Assembly: GCA_963942565.1 (NCBI GenBank)
Contig: OZ012700.1
Span: forward strand, 2,521,627 to 2,585,626
DNA from: Maea johnstoni
Lineage: Eukaryota; Annelida; Polychaeta; Spionida; Magelonidae
DNA: 64,000 nucleotides
Reading direction: 5' to 3'
Of the stretch, positions 45,480-57,376 are shown one piece after another. The position numbers and the translations under genes were made by a program. The notes under the pieces were generated by a model that worked only from the letters and a program-made list of their open reading frames with translations, was not told where the DNA came from and made no database searches. Each line of letters opens with the position of its first letter. Positions within the stretch are counted from its first letter, which is position 1.

Positions 45480-45900
45480 TGCATATTTATTAAAAAGCGA
45501 GTATGTTTTTGGTGCGATGCCGCGCGCGTGGCTTGCGTTATGATGCGGGAATTTCATTACTGGATTAGGCAGCCGGCTAATCTGCTCGGATCAGCGAGGG
45601 AGATTGCGCGGGGGCTTACCCTTTGAAGTGGGGGGCCCCCATCCGGTGCGGCGGCGACGAGATGGATACTTTATTGGCTCCGTGCTCCTCGCCGCGGCAA
45701 CCCTCGCCACGGCGACGGACTCAGATTATCTAATACCGCTTTATTTGCTATCTACCGCCGGCTTGCAAGGGAGGCGAATGTTTTTATATTCGCCTAATGT
45801 AAGTTTCATGATGTTACGTAAAAACGGGCCCCCGGCTGCCTGGTTGCCTAGATTACACACGCCGGGATCAATAGTTATGATGAATACACCATTATTTGAT
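45480..45900. promoter_or_regulatory. GC-rich unique island, possible enhancer
   Basis: The most GC-rich repeat-free stretch in the window: GCGATGCCGCGCGCGTGG, GGATTAGGCAGCCGGCTAAT, CTGCTCGGATCAGCGAGGG. It pairs GGATTA and CTAATCTGC cores (K50 homeodomain-like) within 15 bp. A 101-codon frame covers part of it but has no domain and no splice context. A distal enhancer or unannotated exon are both possible; the first is favoured. Confidence 0.35.
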
Positions 45901-46068
45901 GTATCGTAACAATGACTTTCCTATCTTTGATGATGTGACAGGGAGATGAAGTGATATTTCTTTCATTGACTGGAGGGGCCTGTTTAGATCTTTCTGTGGG
46001 ATTTCTGCCGTGTGAGAAAAGGCGCATGCATGTTTCTTGTGAAACTGAACTGCGTCATGCCTACGGAG

Positions 46069-46305
46069 CTCACCCCCAAAAAATCATGAATCATTCATAT
46101 CTGATACTTTTGAAAATAACTCGAGAATGACACATGAATTCGTTGAAAAATTGTAGGAGAATTCTTGATTGATTCAGCTGATCTAAAAAACTCACCCCAA
46201 AATATCATGAAGCATTCATATCTGATACTTTTGAAAATAACTCGAGAATGATACATGAATTCACTAAAAAATTGTAGGAGAATTCTTGATTGAGGATATT
46301 ATCAT
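46069..46305 (+). repeat. Two-copy ~120-bp tandem repeat
   Basis: CATTCATATCTGATACTTTT and GAAAATAACTCGAGAATGAY occur at about 46094 and 46215, each with AATTGTAGGAGAATTCTTGA downstream. Confidence 0.92.
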
Positions 46306-46463
46306 AATAGTATAAGGGTTTAGAAAAGAAAAGATTCAGTATGTGTCATTTTTGCTTTTTTGCCCTATTTCCTTTCCAATGTAACCTTGTGACTTTGACA
46401 GTAACTTTTTGAGTTAGGAGCTCAGGAGTAATTTTTCATTGACTCTTTAACTTAAAGAGGTTT

Positions 46464-46752
46464 GTCCTTCCAAAAAATAGAAAATCGATCTTGATTGGTT
46501 TTGAAAAAAGGTTCAACTGATTAAGGTGTCCAACATATAAAGGCGTTGAGGTTGATGAATTCCGCTGCATCAAGAAATAAAGCCAGGTGTTTATTGATCA
46601 GTTTTAATCCTTCGAAAGTAGAAAATCGATCTTGATTGGTTTTGAAAAAATGTTCAACTGATTAAGGCGTCCAACATGTAAAGATATTGTAGTTGATGAA
46701 TTCCGCTACACCAAGAAATGAAGCCAGGTGTTTATTGATCAGTTTTGATTGG
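46464..46752 (+). repeat. Two-copy ~149-bp tandem repeat
   Basis: TAGAAAATCGATCTTGATTG is followed in both copies by CAACTGATTAAGG and AAGCCAGGTGTTTATTGATC. Confidence 0.92.
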
Positions 46753-46759
46753 CCAAGAG

Positions 46760-46990
46760 AGAATCGTGTTTATCAATCATGCGTGCCCGACGCGGCGCTC
46801 GCTATCGGTCGTCAATCAGAGAAAGTCAGCGGTGGGGGTCCGTACAGCGTGTACGACAATGTTGTGATCAGCGCAAAATAAACTGTACTTGAGCAAGGTC
46901 GTGTAGAATCCGGCTGCTAATCTGCGATCCCAAGTCGCGAGCTGCGAGATCGATAATTCATCTTTTCGAGTGGATGACGGCGTAGGGAGA
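46760..46990. promoter_or_regulatory. CpG-rich unique island, possible enhancer
   Basis: GTGCCCGACGCGGCGCTCGC, CCGGCTGCTAATCTGCGATC and CAAGTCGCGAGCTGCGAGAT. Shares CTAATCTGC with the island at 45480. No convincing frame. Confidence 0.35.
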
Positions 46991-47152
46991 GATTGATAGG
47001 CAGGTCTATTATGCCGGGGCAGTTAGCAGCTAGTTGGAGCCTCCCCCCTCCCCATGCCTGCCTGCACAGAAATAGTGAAAATAACAGTGTAAGGCAGAAA
47101 ACATGCCCTGGTGAACCCAGCGACTGAGCAGAATAACTTCCTGGCAAACTAA

Positions 47153-47382
47153 GGCATAGAAAAAGAAAATTGTTTGTTTCCTGTAAAGGTTGGAAAAAGT
47201 AGGGTAGGAAGGTCAGCAGAAAAGTTTTTTTTTAATTATTTTTTTGGTCAAAAATGTGTGCTTCATGCATGTTTTACATTGATTCGGAGTTAGGAGGGTG
47301 TAAAATAATTAGGGTAGAGTTCTTTGGAATAAAAACTTGCTAGGGTAGGGTTACAGGAAACAAACAACTCATTTTTTAGGCC
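47153..47382 (-). mobile_element. GGCCTA-MITE
   Basis: TAA on both sides (47150-47152, 47383-47385). Ends GGCATAGAAAAAGAAAATTG and TTTTTTAGGCC. The cleanest TWA duplication in the window together with 12167. Confidence 0.85.
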
Positions 47383-47583
47383 TAATCAGCGATCGACATG
47401 AACTTTTTTTGCCTAATTGCAAGAGATGTGTAAACCACCTTGGATTTGGGATTATTTTATAATTGTAGAGAGGTTTTTAAACCACCTTGATTTTTGGGAT
47501 ATTTAGAGTTGTCTGAACCAACTCAAATTTTGAGATAGTCCAAGGTTTGTCTGCACCTCTGTCCTGTCTTGAGTGTGTCTGTG

Positions 47584-48315
47584 TTAAGGCTGTGATGCTG
47601 GTGACACTCTCAAAATAAGACAACTCCTAGTTTAGCACTCCTGTACCCTTTCTAACAATAGATATCTAATCCCTGAGGTCTTGGTGTTTCAAATATAAGT
47701 TTTCTTTAACTTACATGCTTGAGCTGACCTCAATACAAACACAGTTTCAATTTTACAGTGTTTTACCTCAAATGAGGTTTTCTTGATCAATAAAGATTCA
47801 TTTGATTTATAAATACCATACATGTCTGCTAAATATACTAAGCTAGGGCAACTGAAAGCCAAATTTTGAGTTCCTGCAAGAGAATACCATACAGCACGCA
47901 ATTTTGGTGGAAATTTTACTTACGAAAGTAGGTCAACGTGTCTGTCCATTGTGACCTGATTGTGACCTACTTTCTTGGGTAAAGATTTCCACCAAAATCG
48001 CTTGCTGTAAGGTATTCTCTTGCAGGAACTTCAAATTTGGCTTTCAGTTGCCCTAGCCTAGTATATTTAGCAGACATGTATGGTATTTATAAATCAAATG
48101 AACCTTTATTGATCAAGAAAACCTCATTTGAGGTAAAACACTGTAAAATTAAAACTGTGTTTGTATTGAGGTCAGCTCAAGCATGTAAGGTAAAGAAAAC
48201 TTATATTTGAAACACCAAGACCTCAGGGATTAGATATCTATTGTTAGAAAGGGTACAGGAGTGCTAAACTAGGAGATGTCTTATTTTGAGTGTGTCACCA
48301 GCATCACAGCCTTAA
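47584..48315. mobile_element. 732-bp near-perfect palindrome with TTAA ends
   Basis: Left end TTAAGGCTGTGATGCTGG, right end CCAGCATCACAGCCTTAA. The arms (about 350 bp each) match almost throughout around a ~25-bp centre near 47950. GG next to TTAA, rather than CCC, would fit Kolobok-type ends better than piggyBac; this is inference. The 70-codon frame inside is not supported. Confidence 0.85.
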
Positions 48316-48986
48316 GTATAGTAGTGTAGAAGCCAGTGTTGAAGCCATTATGACACTAAAGACGAGGGAAGACTTGAGCTGTACTTGAAAAACTATGCTT
48401 TATTCCATCCAACTTGACCACTCCATACAGTTACACAGCATTGAATGACCACACCTGCTTGACCACACCTGGTCAGTCAAACCAGTTTCTGGTAGTGTTC
48501 AGAAACGGTAACGTTCACAAACATCCCAACACTCTAATGGCTGTGTTCAGTCATGCAACATTTATAAGTTTTCAACATGATATTACATTAAACTAAAGAC
48601 TATGTTCAACAGCCAGGATATTTGGCTTAGGAATGGAGAGAAAGGAAATTCTCTTTCCTTATCCCAGTCACTTCCGTTGTTATAGCAACCATAAGCAGCA
48701 CAAATCACAATGGTTAAGACATAATTGTCATGAGTACAGTGCACAGGGTGCATCGGGCAGAGCTATGTGGTTAGGTACTTTGATGACATCATCATCTGCT
48801 CTCAGATGGAGTGTTGCAGTGCATTGTGGGAAAAATGACCCTCATGGGCTTCAGCTGGGATGGCTGGTTGGGGGTGGCAATTTTACGGTTACGGAAGCCA
48901 GACAGTATTAAGGTGAACTGGGACTGTAAAGCACACATATCAAAGTATGTTCTCAGCATATAAGAACCTTACAATGTAGTTGTCTG
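48316..48986. other. No recognised gene
   Basis: Unique sequence with an X-box-like site at 48676. A 92-codon frame (48633-48911) shows no family features. Confidence 0.45.
48676..48689 (+). promoter_or_regulatory. RFX X-box-like site
   Basis: GTTGTTATAGCAAC matches the palindromic consensus except for one position. Confidence 0.35.
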
Positions 48987-49197
48987 TTAACCCTTATGCT
49001 GCTAGTGGCTAATTTGGCCAATACAAAATGATGCAAAAAAACTCAAAATGACTGAAATCCTGGCAAATGGGTACTCATATGAGAGTACTCAGCGAGAGTT
49101 TCCAATGAATACCAACATGACATTGTATAGATGCTTTTCAAAAATCTTAGCATCCTTGTGCTTTGGACGAAAGTAGCCTCAGCATTGAAATGGTTAA
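48987..49197 (+). mobile_element. TTAA-A MITE
   Basis: TTAACCCTTATGCTGCTAG at the left, GCATTGAAATGGTTAA at the right. Confidence 0.9.
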
Positions 49198-49200
49198 GTG

Positions 49201-49660
49201 ATGTGCTGCTGCTGCTGAAACTGCTACTGCTGCTGCTGCTGCTGCGACTGCTGCTGCAGCTACTGTAACTGATGCACTATGCTACTGCTGCTCAGGCAAC
49301 TGCTGCTGCTGCTTAGGCGACTGCTAGGCAACTGCTGCTGCTGCTGCTGCTTAGGCAACTGCTAGGCAACTGCTGCTGCTACTGCTGCTGCTGCTTAGGC
49401 AACTGCTAGGCAACTGCTGCTGCTGCTGCTGCTTAGGCAACTGCTAGGCAACTTCTGCTGCTGCAACTGCTCAGGCAACTGCTGCTGCTGCTGCTGCTGC
49501 TTAGGCAACTGCTCAGACAACTGCTGCTGCTGCTTAGGCAACTGCTAGGCAACTGCTGCTGCTGCTACTGCTTAGGCAACTGCTAGGCAACTGCTGCTGC
49601 TGCTACTGCTTAGGCAACTGCTAGGCAACTGCTGCTGCAAGTGCTGCTGCCGCTGCCTGA
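49201..49660 (+). repeat. (CTG)n minisatellite with CTTAGGCAACTGCTAGGCAA modules
   Basis: CTG runs separated by GCTTAGGCAACTGCTAGGCA modules, about seven times. Confidence 0.95.
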
Positions 49661-49739
49661 TGGGCTCACCTGGTAATTACCTTGCAGACAGCACTAATCA
49701 TCTCCTAATTGAACTGAATGTGCACATCATTATATCCCA

Positions 49740-50440
49740 GGGAAGTCCTTGCTGCCCTCGGTGCCTGGGATGGGGAGCTAGGCTCATAATAGATGCTTAA
49801 CAACCCGTCACAGCTAGCTTAGCTCTATATCATGATAAATAAACACCTCTAGTGGCGCCATCTATCTACCATTGCTGGTACTACACCACACTACTTGGTC
49901 AACTCAGATGGGATGGGCAGCTAGTTTCATAATAGGTGCTTAACAACCTGTCACAGCTAGCTTAGCTTTATATGATAGATAAACTCCTCTAGAGAGGGGA
50001 CAAGTGGTGCCATCTATCTACCATTGCTCATACTACTCCACACTGCTTTGTAGCTTTATATGATAAATAAACACCTCTAGAGAGGGGGGCTAGTGGCGCC
50101 ATCTATCTACCATTGCTGGTACTACACCACACTACTTGGTCAGCTCAGAAGGGATGGGGAGCTAGTCTCACAATAGATGCTTAACAACCCGTCACAGCTA
50201 GCTTAGCTTTACATGATAAATAAACACCTCTAGTGGCGCCATCTATCTACCATTGCTGGTACTACACCACACTACTTGGTCGACTCAGAAGGGATGGGGC
50301 GTTAGGCTCATAATAGGTGCTTAACAACCCGTCACAGCTAGCTTAGCTTTATATGATAGATAAACTCCTCTAGAGAGGGGGCAAGTGGTGCCATCTATCT
50401 ACCATTGCTGGTACTACACCACACTACTTGGTCAACTCAA
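49740..50440 (+). repeat. Tandem ~140-240-bp repeat, four to five units
   Basis: ATGCTTAACAACCCGTCACA then GCTAGCTTAGCTTTATATGA, ACACCTCTAGTGGCGCCATC and ACTACACCACACTACTTGG recur at about 49790, 49937, 50177 and 50317, with a partial unit near 50050. Each unit carries TGGCGCCACTAGAGG on the minus strand (or a variant), weakly CTCF-like. Confidence 0.92.
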
Positions 50441-50507
50441 GGGAATGTCAACATTTTAGGGACTAGGAGTCTAGTCTACATCCTTCTCAGTTCAAACTCT
50501 TTCTTGG

Positions 50508-50703
50508 TCTGTAGCTTTTGTCCAAAGCATAGGGATGCAGAGATTTTTGAAAACCATCTAAACCCTGTCATGATGGAATTCATTTGATAGCTATCACTGA
50601 GTACTCTTAGTTTCGTACCAATATGCCTGGGTTTCAGTCATTTTTCAGCATTTTTGTGTCAGATAATATTGGCAAAATTAGCCGCCTGCAGCATAAGGGT
50701 TAA
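50508..50703 (-). mobile_element. TTAA-A MITE, left end lost
   Basis: Starts at GTAGCTTTTGTCCAAAGCAT and ends GCAGCATAAGGGTTAA. Confidence 0.83.
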
Positions 50704-51319
50704 ATTACATGTCTTCTACCATATTTTGGTTGTGAAGGAAAATTAGGTATATTTTAATAAAATTAAATCCAAGTTATCAGCTTTTACAAAAAAGGTTTCA
50801 ATGCAATAATCTTTGTTTTATGCAAAAAAAATACCTTGTCCGGAATTAATTTTTACTCATTTATTCGAGAAAAAAAACAACAACACAGAAAGGCATCAAA
50901 ATGTTCATCGTAAGCTATGCCGCGATTGAAAATAACTTGTAAATGAAGCATAAATTTTTAAAATATTTTGAATGGAGTTGTTGATTAAGCCCACTTCATT
51001 ACCAACACTTCTTTTTCAAAATAAACTTCTGTCAGAAAGCTTTGACTTTCTGATGCAGCGAGAATATATTTGTATGAGTCCAGTTCCACGCGATGTCAAA
51101 AACAGCTTTCTATCAGATATTATCATTTAAAATATATCTTTACTTTCAAAATATTTGCAGACATGTCACGTCTCCTGTAGCTTTCAACCCATTCATGTTT
51201 GTAGTGCCATTTATCGGTCGCATGCACTGGCACTTCTGAAGGTATCTTATGAAAATATAGCAGTAACCAATTTGCATTTGTAGTGCACACATGGTCTCAC
51301 AACTTAGAACTTAACTCAT
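50704..51319. other. No recognised gene
   Basis: AT-rich, with faint TTAA-B-like pieces (TTTTAAAATATTTTGAATGG). Nothing coding. Confidence 0.45.
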
Positions 51320-51742
51320 TACCGTAAATTCTCGCAAATCTCGGCCGCCCTAGGAAACTCTGCCACTATAATTCATCTACAAAATAATTACTGGGGAATT
51401 TCGCCCACCCCCGATTCATCCAAGGACACATTTCACCAAAAGTCGGCCACCAAGTAAATTTCATTGATATAAGAAAAAAACATTTAGATTTCCAAAGTTT
51501 CAATACTTTTTTATAGCAGAGGAATGACAAGTCAGGTAGGTGGACAATAATGATTTTGTGTGGGAAAATTGTGTACGAAGTTAGCGATCGATTTTCCATC
51601 TAGCTTCCGTTTCAATTGATAAATTCGGTGAATTTCTGCCACAGTGCCTGAGCTTCGCTATTTTCAGAAAATTCCGGCCACCATCAGCCAATGAAAATCG
51701 TAATTAATAAAAAGTGTCCGAGATTTGCGAGAATTTACGGTA
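51320..51742. mobile_element. TA-flanked element with ~25-bp perfect ends (mariner-like)
   Basis: TA followed by CCGTAAATTCTCGCAAATCT at the left; AGATTTGCGAGAATTTACGG followed by TA at the right. The interior is unrelated between sides and has no transposase. TA duplication and long ends suggest a Tc1/mariner-type MITE. Confidence 0.8.
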
Positions 51743-52440
51743 GGTGCAGAAATATTTGAAAAATATTTTAGGAGGGATTGCAAAAATGGGTGAACACGAA
51801 TCCTACTGTATCATAATTATATCTCTGAGTAGCCAGAAAACCGGTTTGATATTTCTCTATATTGATCCGCCCTATAGATACAGATTGATGGCCCACCACC
51901 ATTACTGTTCACCAAACAGAGGATGCGATTACTCTGTTTATCTGCCATTTTCATAGGCTTTCCGCGTATTTTTTCCTTGAGCTCACCATATGGCATTTCC
52001 AGTGCTGTTTCGTCCGCGGCAATCGCGGCGGCGGAGGTGGCTCTTATTGGCTTTCCTTGGAGTTGCGGGGATAGAGGTTGGCATATTGCGCCGTGACTTC
52101 GGCTAAAAGCCTTTTAGGAGGTGAGGAGTTGTCATGTTTAATGGTGCAATTGCATGTCTGCTGCCGAAACACAGAAACATACAAGTATCTTTGAACTGTT
52201 CTAGAGGGGGGGGGGGGGGGGACTGTCCTGTCTGCAGCGGCTGTTACCTTGTAAGGTAAATATTACCAGGTAGAATCATTGGAGTGGGGAAAAAAGCAGA
52301 AACGGTTTCTAAATGCCCTTCCTATGCTCAAGATTCACTCAACTGTAGGGGCTGATAGCCAGGTTGTTAAAGGCTGGTTTCTGGTTTGTCAAATACTGCC
52401 AGTAGAACCATTGGGGAGTTGATAAGTAAGGGAGGTTCAT
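51743..52440. other. Unique sequence with a GC-rich island
   Basis: 51980-52150 has GTTTCGTCCGCGGCAATCGC and GGCGGCGGAGGTGGCTCTTA with a CCAAT-type ATTGG. No gene recognised. A G13-like run lies at 52207. Confidence 0.35.
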
Positions 52441-52460
52441 AAATGCCCTTTCTTCATAGG

Positions 52461-52614
52461 TCACATGACTTATTTCTTAGCAGATCACATGACAAGTATT
52501 TCTTAGGTCACATGATTGACATTTCCTTGCAGGTCACATGACCATTATATCTTAGGTCACATGACCATCCTTTCTTACATCACATGACAGGTATTTCTTA
52601 ACAAGTCACATGAC
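52461..52614 (+). repeat. Seven TCACATGA sites every 22-26 bp
   Basis: TCACATGA at 52461, 52485, 52508, 52534, 52558, 52580 and 52606, mostly preceded by TTTCTTA-like spacers. It is a worn ~24-bp minisatellite that is also a cluster of E-boxes of the MITF/TFE type. It lies just left of the duplication edge at 52646. Confidence 0.8.
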
Positions 52615-53486
52615 TATAGCTCATATCAAGATTGATGTCTCCCATCATGGCTTATGACACATATTTCCTAGCTCACAAGTCCGCTCACAAATCCGCTATT
52701 TCCTGGCGGTGCCTGTTACTGCAGATTTCAGCATTTCTGTTCCTACTAAGATGAGGAGTTAAGAGGAAGGGGAAGTTGGGATTAGGAGCTGAGGGAAAAA
52801 CTGTCATCGGTAATCTTCTCGCTTACGAGGAACTTGCGCAACCAATATTAGTGATAGAAATCCTGGAATTTTTGAGCTTGAGTTCATCATTTTTGAACTT
52901 GCTCAATTAATCATACTCGCAACTTAATACCAAGTCAATCCCTTGAGCTTTCCATTATATTAATTATTAGACATGTGACTAGCAGAGAGTACATATTTTT
53001 TGCCGTAATAATGGCATGCATGCCCTGTCGACCTGACAAATAGGTAACCACTTCCTCTACCACTTAAATTAAACAGGGATATTCAAAACTGCTTTGATTG
53101 TTTATAGATAGTAGTTTTCATTTCATTTTATTTGTACGGTACTGTTACTGATTACCCTAAAAATCACCATAAGTAATAGTACTGGCAAAAACTGGCATTT
53201 GAGGTATAACCCTCACAGTTGGATCCCTTCACTGCCTTTCAACATCAATATCTGTTTATCCCTTCACTACCAGTCTTAGAATTCAGTGCATTATGCTCTT
53301 TACCCAGATACTGACAAAAACTGCTCAAGAGGTGCACATGTGCATGAGCAATCTCCATTATAATGTAAACAAATAGTGAAGTTCTCACTGGTCTTTTTCT
53401 CCTAGTGATGTCACACTAGGACCAGATATGGCACAATTTGGTGTGTCTAGGGTTTTATAATGGGTCCTATGGTGATTGGTCTGTAG

Positions 53487-53680
53487 CGACCAATCCATGT
53501 TCTATTCTTCTAAGGCTCCATATCCCTTCACTTCCAGTCCTAGACTTCAGTACACAAAGGGTGCACGTGTCCCAGATTATTATGGCGACCAATCCATGTT
53601 CTATTCTTCTAAGGCTCCATATCCCTTCGCTACCAGTCCCAGACTTCAGTACACAAAGGGTGCACATGTCCCAGATTATT
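53487..53680 (+). repeat. 97-bp tandem duplication private to copy 2
   Basis: GCGACCAATCCATGTTCTAT and GACTTCAGTACACAAAGGGT occur twice in a row; copy 1 has one unit (about 1607-1700). A partial unit lies at 53784-53846. Confidence 0.92.
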
Positions 53681-53879
53681 ACCTGCTTATACCCCAGCGC
53701 TAGACAAATAGTATATACTACCTGATTTTGGGTTCAGGTGGCCCTGCTAGATTACCTGGTCATTCTGGGGACCGTTGAGCCCTGTATTCCCTTTGCTACT
53801 CGTTCCAGACTTCAGTACACAAAGGGTGCACATGTCCCAGATTATTAGCAGTGGTGATTGGCTAAGCCTATTAGTATGC

Positions 53880-54140
53880 GTTTGAGAAGAGCCCATCAGG
53901 GTTGCTGATGACTCTTTGAACAGGAAGGGGGAAGACAAGCTAATCTGTGGGCCTGTATTATCCTATCAGCTGCTAATTTCCTTGGCCTGCAGTGGAGATA
54001 CGCAGTGCTTATTACATTCCCATGGATTACAGTCTTCAGATAATGGCTGCGCTAGGCCACTATCCCCACACACTGATAGAGTTAGCTGCGCCAATTTCGA
54101 TCATCAAGATAGAATAGTAGTAAACTCAACAGAAAACGAG
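53880..54140. promoter_or_regulatory. Copy-2 partner of conserved block 1738-2000
   Basis: Same sequence with few changes, including AGCTAATCTGTGG. See 1738. Confidence 0.3.
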
Positions 54141-55527
54141 GACTGTCCTTAAAAAACTCCTTATCAGTAGTTTGAGTGGATTTTAGCTGAAATGTCTTAA
54201 ACAGGAAGTGGCAGAATTAGAATGTGTCCTTTAAAATGGATTCCGGAGGGAGGGTGGCCTTCCTGAGTGTGAAACTCGAGAGAAACCATCCTCCCTAGGG
54301 GATCCATTCCATCATGTTACCTCAACTGGGATGTCATATTTGTTTTATTATACCAAACAAACCCCACAATGGTAAAATATCAACGAACACAACAATTTAT
54401 TTGTTGTACATCTGCTGTTTTGGATGAGTTCAAGGTCACAGATGACTGATGACTCACACTTTCCCCGGTAGGTGTCACTAGCAGTGGGAGGGAACTTTTC
54501 ATGAGAAGTCTGGAATTTTTTTTATAGCTGGGGTTTCAAATTGCCTCATAAGCACAACAGCATTGGAATGGTGAACCTCAGTTAGACAATCACTGCTTAT
54601 GATCTTCACATGAGGTATGATGAAATATGTTAGGGGTGTTTCTGGGTGCTAAAGGCATCAACGATTTATATATACCTTGTTTCTGTCTTAATTTGCTACT
54701 AATCACTCATAAATATATATTGCGTGGTGAGCTTCTGATTTCAGATTTCAATGACACTTGAATATATGTCCAATCAGTATTTCATGTGAGTTGATAGTGA
54801 TGATTGCCAATATTTGAATTGTAAAATGATTTCTATTTTTTTTGCTATTTTTTTCATTTTTAAAATACTTCTAATGGAGTTACTGAAAAAAAACACCTGC
54901 AACAACTTCACTAATATTGGTTTTGTCTCTTAAACCCATGCCTGGAGACCTCTTTGACCTATTTATCTGGATCTATGATACTATTGTTGAAAGTTACTTC
55001 AGAATTGAAGTCAAATTCAGAAAATATTTGATGCAGAAGTATTAACCTGGCCATGGTTAACATTTTCCCTTGAAATATTGTCCAAAATATGCTCTCGTCT
55101 AAGTATTTCTCATTTTGAACCATAGAGGCAGGAATGGGATGATTTGAAATACTGAAGCGAAGGCGTCAGTATCAGATAAAAGGTATATCTGTTCTGGAAT
55201 CAAATTATATTGTTGAAAATAACATCCACACCCAATCTTTATGTTACAAAATAACTTACATGGAAATCTAATCTATATTTTCAGTTTTGATAAAAAATCC
55301 AAACGGTAAGTAGATTTGTTGTTGCTAAGGAGATGGGTTGCTATGGGTACCCTTGGTAACTATATATTTTTGGTGCAGGTTGCTTAAAATAGTGTGAATC
55401 ATGCAGCTCTCCTTCCCTTATAAGCAACTTGGTGATCCTTTACAGGTCTCCCAATAAAACCATTGAAGGTCAGCCTTTATTGAGGATAAATACAATTGCC
55501 ATTGAACTGAGACTGTTTTGAAAAATA

Positions 55528-55744
55528 TTCAACCCTTATGCTGCTGGTGGCTAATTTTGCCAATGCAAAATTGCGCAAAAAAGCCAATAAAATGGCTGAA
55601 ACCCTGGCATATGGATACTCATCTGAGAGTACTCAGCGAGAGTTCTCCAATGAATACCAACATGACAGGGTTTAGATGGTTTTCAAAAATATTTGTATCC
55701 TCGTGCTTTGGACGAAAGTATAGTCTCAGCATTGAAAGGGTTAA
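55528..55744 (+). mobile_element. TTAA-A MITE present only in copy 2
   Basis: Copy 1 reads CATTTAAGACAAAAACGGGC at 3128-3147. Copy 2 reads ATTCAACCCTTATG...AAAGGGTTAATACAAAAACG. The unoccupied TTAA in copy 1 shows the target directly; the left TTAA in copy 2 has since gained a change. Confidence 0.92.
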
Positions 55745-56086
55745 TACAAAAACGGGCCATACTGTTCAAAAATTGGGAAAACTGAATAAGTGAATTATAG
55801 TTACGCATGCTCAGTGACATATTAACCTTTTATAGAAGTAATTTCTACATTTCCTCTGGCTAAGTATGGGAAATATGTGGATAAAATCATTTTTATGTTA
55901 TTCAGATATTATTATTGATGTATGTGTGTGCAAATTTGACCAAAGTATTAAATTACAATACACTAGGAATATACATGGCCAATCTTGAAAATATTCTACC
56001 TTTTCTTGTCTAAACATCCACACCAGTTCCTTAAAACCAAATTGTGACTTTCGGTTAAATCAAAATCATCTGTACTTGGAAAAGCG

Positions 56087-56780
56087 GTATCAGTAAAAGT
56101 ACTGGCAGTATCAGTATCAACAGTACAAGCAGTAGGAGTTTCAGCGGTATCAGCAGTAGTAATCTCAGCAGCAGCAGCAGTAGCACTCTCAGCAGTACCA
56201 GCAGTAGGAGTATCTGCAGTAGCTGCAGCAGCAGTATCAACAGTAGCAGCAGTAGGAGTAGCAACAGTAGTAGTCGCAGCAGCAGTAGGAGTATCAGCAG
56301 TAGCATATCAGGAGTACCAGCAGTAGGAGTCTCAGCAGTAGCAGTAGTATGAGTTGCAGCAGTAGCAGTAGTAGCATATCAGCAGTACCAACAGTAGGAG
56401 TATCAGTGGTAGCATCCTCAGCAGCAGCAGCAGTAGCAGTATCAGGAGGAGCAGTAGCAGTATCAGCAGTACAACCAGTAGGAGTATCAGTAGTAGGAGT
56501 ATCAGCAGTAGCAGTATCAGCAGCAGTTTTAGCAGTAGCAGTATCAGCAGCAGTTTTAGCAGAAGCAGTATCAACAGAATTTGCAGTAGCAGTATCTGCA
56601 GAAATCGCAGTATGGGTAGCAGCAGTTGAATTATCAGCATCCTCAGCAGCAGTAGCAGCATCAGCAGCAGTAGTATCAGCAATACGAGCAGTAGGAGTAT
56701 CAGCAGTACTAGCAGTAGCATTCTCAGCTGTAGCAGTAGCAGCAGCAGCAGCAGTAGTAGTAGCTGCAGCAGCATTGGCG
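56087..56780 (+). repeat. CAGTAG/CAGCAG triplet array, copy 2
   Basis: Longer partner of 6888-7298. Frames up to 174 codons are Leu-rich or Ala/Val/Ser-rich repeat translations. Confidence 0.88.
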
Positions 56781-56808
56781 TAGTTGCTGAGTTTTCGCGA
56801 GGAGGCTG

Positions 56809-56830
56809 CTGAGGGCTAAAGAGAGGGATG
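56809..56830 (-). other. Micro-inversion relative to copy 1
   Basis: CTGAGGGCTAAAGAGAGGG followed by ATG here is the reverse complement of 7299-7320 at the matching place. The flanking triplet array is not inverted. About 100 bp of SINE-like sequence (AAGTCATTGGCGACTCCTGC) follows only in copy 2. Confidence 0.75.
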
Positions 56831-57102
56831 AATATTTTATTGCTGGTATTACACAAGTCATTGGCGACTCCTGCCCGGGATGCCGCACCTGCCCAGCCTT
56901 GATGGCCTTCGCTAGATTACCTCAATCCCACCGCCACAGCCAGCAAGCAATTGAAAACTCCCCTCAAGTGCCCCTTTAAGATATTCACCATCATGTGTGC
57001 CCATGGGGACTGAATGGAGGAGGGAACTGTTTTGCTGTATGTGTTTTTGTGTGACCTAAGCTTGCTGGTAATGGTCTACCTGTATTTGTTTGCATTGAAA
57101 GC

Positions 57103-57315
57103 TTAACCCTTATGTAATGCTGCTGGTGTCTTAGTTGATACAAAATAATGCAAAAAACCTGAAAATGACTAAAAACCCTTGCACATGGGTACTCATCTGA
57201 GAGATCTCAGTGAGAGCTATCTATGAAATATCAACATGACTGGGTTTAGATGGTTTTCAAAAATTACACGTCTTTGTGCTTTGGATTAAAGTCGACCCCG
57301 CATTGGAACGGTTAA
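57103..57315 (+). mobile_element. TTAA-A MITE (partner of 7488)
   Basis: TTAACCCTTATGTAATGCTG at the left, better kept than in copy 1. Confidence 0.85.
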
Positions 57316-57376
57316 TCCTTTGCATCAAACATGCTTTCTTCAGGTGGAGATACTACTGAGTATCTATATGCAATCT

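Noticed and set aside
45604-45909. 101-codon frame in the GC-rich island
   Set aside because: GC-rich DNA has few stops; no domain, signal peptide or splice context makes a gene likely.
56332-56856. 174-codon Leu-rich and 144-codon Ala/Val/Ser-rich frames
   Set aside because: Triplet-repeat translation. Array length differs between the two copies and nothing outside the repeat is protein-like.
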